Shown piece after piece: positions 49,468 to 52,652 of a stretch of DNA of 52,652 nt (its first letter is position 1; each line of letters opens with the position of its first letter). The notes beneath the pieces were generated by a model that made no database searches, was not told where the DNA came from, and worked only from the letters and a program-made list of their open reading frames with translations. The position numbers and the translations under genes were made by a program. The DNA comes from Methylophaga thiooxydans DMS010. Lineage in GTDB: Bacteria > Pseudomonadota > Gammaproteobacteria > Nitrosococcales > Methylophagaceae. The DNA lies in NCBI RefSeq assembly GCF_000156355.1, contig NZ_GG657900.1, forward strand, positions 1-52,652. The letters are read 5' to 3'.

Positions 49468-50655
49468 TTACAGCTGTGAGAAGCCCAGAGTCAGATCCGT
49501 TTTGATATCGTCAACACTTTCCAGCCCGACCGAAATACGAAGCATGCCATCGGTAATGCCCGCTAGTGCTTTTGCTTCAGGCGACAGTCTGCCATGTGTG
49601 GTAGTGGCTGGATGGGTAATGGTGGTTTTACTATCACCTAGGTTGGCCGTAATAGAAATCCACTCCAAGGCATTGATCATTTTCCAGGCATCTTGCTGGC
49701 CACCTTTAATTTCAAAAGCGATAATGCCACCAAATGCCGACTGCTGTTTCTTCGCCAGCTCATGTTGAGGATGTGTTGGCAAGCCAGCGTAGAAAACGCG
49801 ACTGACAGCGGGTTGTTGCTCCAGCCATTGCGCTAAGTCCAAGGCAGAGGATGAATGCGCTTTCATCCGCAAATCCAATGTTTCTAAGCCTTTAAGAAAA
49901 GTCCAGGCATTGAATGGGCTCATCGTTGGTCCCGCTGTACGCAAAAAACCGTAAATCTCTTCACCCACTTTTTCAGCATCACCAACCACGGCACCACCTA
50001 TGCAACGGCCTTGCCCATCAATGTATTTCGTTGCTGAATGCACCACAATATCGACGCCGAAATCTAATGGTTTTTGCAAAGCGGGTGTGCAGAAACAATT
50101 ATCAACAACCAATAAACAATCATGTTCTTTAGCAAGCGCAGACAAAGCTTCTAAATCAGCAATTTCATTAAGTGGATTGGACGGTGTTTCCAGAAACAAC
50201 ATTTTAGTTTCTGGCGTGATCGCTCGTTTCCAATCATCCAGATCAGACAACTTCACATAATCAGTATTGATACCAAACTTGCTCAGATACTTGTCAAACA
50301 GCACACGAGTTGTACCAAAAATACTCATGGAAGAGACAATATGATCGCCCGACTCCAATAACCCCATCATCGTCGATAAAATCGCCGACATCCCTGATGA
50401 CGTTGCTACCGCGGACTCACCGCCTTCAAGCGCGGCTAAACGCTCTTCAAATGTTCGCACCGTCGGATTGGTAAAGCGTGAATAAATATTACCTGGTTCA
50501 TCCCCCGAAAAACGTGCAGCAGCCTGTTCAGCGCTGTCAAAGACAAAGCTGGATGTCGGAAAAATTGGCTCGGACTGTTCTGACTCTGCGGTTCTGCGGT
50601 GGCCTACTCTGACCGCTTTAGTGGCAAAGCCTTTGTCTTTAAACGTATCTGTCAT
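49468..50655 (-). CDS. metZ: O-succinylhomoserine sulfhydrylase
   Basis: A 395-aa PLP enzyme of the Cys/Met metabolism family. It begins KGFATKAVRVGHRRTAESEQ, has YSRFTNPTVRTFEERLAALE, the substrate loop and SGMSAI, LETPSNP, and the PLP lysine in HSATKYIDGQGR (K210), then the C-terminal GDSKTTITHPATTTHGRLSP. These segments are typical of MetZ, which makes homocysteine from O-succinylhomoserine and sulfide, rather than MetB or MetC. It is divergent from btuB; both feed methionine/B12 metabolism. Confidence 0.92.
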   Translation of the reverse strand: MTDTFKDKGFATKAVRVGHRRTAESEQSEPIFPTSSFVFDSAEQAAARFSGDEPGNIYSRFTNPTVRTFEERLAALEGGESAVATSSGMSAILSTMMGLLESGDHIVSSMSIFGTTRVLFDKYLSKFGINTDYVKLSDLDDWKRAITPETKMLFLETPSNPLNEIADLEALSALAKEHDCLLVVDNCFCTPALQKPLDFGVDIVVHSATKYIDGQGRCIGGAVVGDAEKVGEEIYGFLRTAGPTMSPFNAWTFLKGLETLDLRMKAHSSSALDLAQWLEQQPAVSRVFYAGLPTHPQHELAKKQQSAFGGIIAFEIKGGQQDAWKMINALEWISITANLGDSKTTITHPATTTHGRLSPEAKALAGITDGMLRISVGLESVDDIKTDLTLGFSQL

Positions 50656-50768
50656 CTGTCATGCTTAATAAAGTAAATCGTTTAATTCTAATGGGTAAGG
50701 CTTGTACTGACCAGTTTTTTCACACTAATAATTTAAAGCTAATCAATTAGTAGACTAAGTCTGTCAGT

Positions 50769-50797
50769 TTGACAAAGCACCTCACCAAGATTAGAGT
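50769..50797 (+). promoter_or_regulatory. Probable promoter of the riboswitch-btuB unit
   Basis: TTGACA (50769-50774) and TAGAGT (50792-50797) are separated by 17 bp. The start of the RNA would be near 50,804, just before the first helix of the riboswitch. Confidence 0.65.
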
Positions 50798-50804
50798 TTG
50801 CGCA

Positions 50805-50995
50805 CTCTGACGCAGGTGTCTGCATGAAAACATGCAGGATAATCGGGAAATTGGTGTGCTGAAAAGCAAATCCAATACTGCCCCCGCAACGGTAATCAAG
50901 TCATAGACATTCAAAAGGCCACTGTGAAATACGGGAAGGCGATTGTCTAAGTTTACTTGTAAGTCCGGAGACCGGCCTGTGTCAGCGGGACTTTG
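50805..50995 (+). promoter_or_regulatory. Cobalamin (adenosylcobalamin-type) riboswitch
   Basis: The leader contains the diagnostic parts of the B12 aptamer in order: ACGCAGGTGTCTGCATG-like first helix, CCCCCGCAACGG, GCCACTG (50918-50924), GGGAAGGCGAT and the B12 box AGTCCGGAGACCGGCC (50962-50977). It precedes the btuB-type gene, as expected for a translational or attenuating OFF switch when B12 is abundant. The 130 bp between box and ATG contain the expression platform; a sequence pairing with the ribosome site is likely but was not traced. Confidence 0.95.
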
Positions 50996-51123
50996 ATCCC
51001 AACTTCGCGTCGCGGTGGGCGATGTGGCGAATCATTATCGGCTTTGCCGAGCTTTCGTCACGCCTGCAGCGGATAGATCTCATCAGCAGTATCGGGTGGA
51101 TACTGCAAAGCACAGGCATCATC

Positions 51124-52652
51124 ATGTTATTTAAAAAAACCTTTCTTTCCCACGTTGTTGGTACTGCTTTATTAACAGGCATATCCATCAACACATACGC
51201 AGCCGGCACCGATCTCAATAAAATTGTGGTCACAGCGACACGAACACCAACTGCGGTAAAAAATACAGGCAGCAGTGTTTCTGTCATTACCAGAGAAGAA
51301 ATCGAACTCAAACAGCTTCACAGTCTCGCAGACGCTCTAAAAGGCGTGTCAGGACTGCGCGTTGCTGAAACCGGTGGCCGAGGTTCACAAACTTCAGTTT
51401 TTGCCAGAGGCACTAATTCTAACCACACTCTGATTATGATCGATGGTATTGAAATTAATGACCCTAGCTCGCCAACCGGTGCCTTCGACTTCGGCAACTT
51501 CCTGCTCGATGATGTGGACTCAATTGAAATCGTTAGAGGTGCACAAAGTGTACTTTACGGTGCTGATGCCATAGGCGCTGTTATTCATATTCGTACTAAA
51601 GCTGGTGAAGGGCCACTTAAAGCTCGCGCTAAACTGGTTGCAGGTAACAAATCTACGCATCATGAAACGTTTTCAGTTTCTGGCTCAAAAGACCGTTTCA
51701 ATTACTCATTGACTGGTGGCCTTTACGAATCAGATAACGACACCGCACCGAACAAAGATCGCATGCCGTCAGGTATTTCCCGTGATGACGATGGTCACCA
51801 GAATAAAGTAGTCTCTAGCCGTATTGGCTGGCAAGGCGAGAACGTTCAGGCTTCTTTCTTTGGCCGACACATAGAATCAGAAACCGACATTGACGGTTTT
51901 CTTTCTGAAGACTTCGATGCCTACAACAGTAGCAAGCAGACCTATATTGGTGCTGAAATTAAAGGCCAGTTTTTTGATGGGGTGTGGCAACCAACACTGA
52001 GTTTGACCCATACCGATATCGAACGCAAAAACCGCAATGACAGACAAACAGCTTTTGAAACATTGAATCGCACTGACTACGATGGGGAAAAACAAAAACT
52101 GAGCCTGCAGAATGATCTTTATCTTATTGACAACAATGTAATCACTGTCGGTTACGAATTTGAACAAGAAGAAATTGAAGCCGAGGGTTTCACGGATTTC
52201 GGTGGTGGCTTTATTCAAAACCAGATGACAGATAAATCACGCCAAAATCGCGCCATTTATTTACAGGATCAAATTACGCTTACAAAAAAACTTTCAGCGA
52301 CGCTTGGTGTTCGATATGACAACACTGATGATTTCGACTCTGAAACCTCATACCGTGTTGCAACCCGCTATGAGGTAACACCGTCTACGCAAATTCGAGC
52401 CTCCTACAGCGAAGGCTTCAGAGCACCATCACTTTACGAATTGTATGGGTTTACCCCTAACAGTTTTTTTAGCGCTTACTCTGGTAATCCAAATTTGGAT
52501 CCAGAAACCAGTGAGAATTGGGAATTGGGCCTTGATCAGAGCTGGTTAAACGGCAGGGTTCAGACTAGTGCGACATTGTTCAAAAACGATATTGATGACC
52601 TTATCACCACGGTTTTCTTACCCAGCTTTGATAGTACCAGTGTCAATATTGA
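51124..52652 (+). CDS. btuB: TonB-dependent vitamin B12 receptor, 5' part (runs off the window)
   Basis: The frame opens at ATG 51124 and is open for 509 codons to the window end. A Sec signal (LFKKTFLSHVVGTALLTGIS, cleavage near YAA|GTD) is followed by a TonB box (LNKIVVTATRTP), the plug domain (VSGLRVAETGGRGSQTSVFA, RGTNSNHTLIMIDGIEINDP, VRGAQSVLYGADAIGAVIHI) and the first beta-barrel strands (SYSEGFRAPSLYELYG). BtuB homology of the plug, together with the preceding cobalamin riboswitch, assigns cobalamin uptake. It is intact as far as it can be seen, unlike the interrupted receptor at 37,974. Confidence 0.92.
   Translation, partial: MLFKKTFLSHVVGTALLTGISINTYAAGTDLNKIVVTATRTPTAVKNTGSSVSVITREEIELKQLHSLADALKGVSGLRVAETGGRGSQTSVFARGTNSNHTLIMIDGIEINDPSSPTGAFDFGNFLLDDVDSIEIVRGAQSVLYGADAIGAVIHIRTKAGEGPLKARAKLVAGNKSTHHETFSVSGSKDRFNYSLTGGLYESDNDTAPNKDRMPSGISRDDDGHQNKVVSSRIGWQGENVQASFFGRHIESETDIDGFLSEDFDAYNSSKQTYIGAEIKGQFFDGVWQPTLSLTHTDIERKNRNDRQTAFETLNRTDYDGEKQKLSLQNDLYLIDNNVITVGYEFEQEEIEAEGFTDFGGGFIQNQMTDKSRQNRAIYLQDQITLTKKLSATLGVRYDNTDDFDSETSYRVATRYEVTPSTQIRASYSEGFRAPSLYELYGFTPNSFFSAYSGNPNLDPETSENWELGLDQSWLNGRVQTSATLFKNDIDDLITTVFLPSFDSTSVNI

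Noticed and set aside
50982..51311. A minus-strand frame of 109 codons over the riboswitch and btuB start
   Set aside because: It overlaps the B12 riboswitch and the signal peptide region of btuB and has no coding features.

Overview
The window holds most of a Mu-like transposable prophage (about 1-37,770) integrated in the chromosome of a gammaproteobacterium, followed by about 15 kb of host DNA. The host genes point to an aquatic gammaproteobacterium: a Zur-type zinc-starvation cluster, GreB, a CheW-CZB protein, metZ and a B12-riboswitch-controlled btuB. A Methylophaga-like or other Thiotrichales host is only a guess, because no rRNA or other marker lies in the window.

The prophage is reversed. 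Its left (c/early) end is at about 37.77 kb and its late end lies at or beyond position 1, so at least 37.7 kb is present, close to the size of Mu. Reading in phage order (right to left): left-end DNA with repeats; an S24 repressor on + and a Ner-like regulator on -, separated by a compact operator/promoter region; a small gene on +, antisense to the early operon; an HTH protein; MuA transposase with a D270/D335/E391 triad; MuB ATPase; small early genes that include a 59-aa CsrA homologue; an HD hydrolase; GemA; a Mor-family activator; a RepA-like ATPase; and a secreted protein. After a terminator come the late genes: endolysin and holin, DksA/TraR-type zinc finger, terminase subunits, portal, gpF with a probable nuclease tail, gpG, two extra membrane proteins, protease and nested scaffold, capsid, sheath, tube, tail chaperone with a probable -2 frameshift, tape measure, baseplate, fibres, a phospholipase A2-like protein, and a Com regulator overlapping a D12-class adenine methylase.

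The prophage appears to have landed in a TonB-dependent receptor gene. Only the signal peptide and first part of the plug (37,771-37,974) remain on this side. That receptor is the last visible gene of a minus-strand operon (ABC ATPase, then receptor) preceded by a 19-bp palindrome. A second, similar palindrome precedes the merC-like/dksA2-like/cobW-like/DUF1826 operon, and a Fur-family gene resembling zur lies between them. This reads as a Zur regulon whose candidate zinc receptor was inactivated by the phage.

The rest of the host segment carries greB, a CheW protein with an inserted CZB zinc-binding domain, an MQO-like flavoprotein, a pair of envelope proteins (a VWA protein and a long acidic protein containing 47 perfect copies of a 6-bp Pro-Glu repeat), metZ, and a divergent cobalamin riboswitch with the 5' part of a btuB-type receptor that runs off the window.
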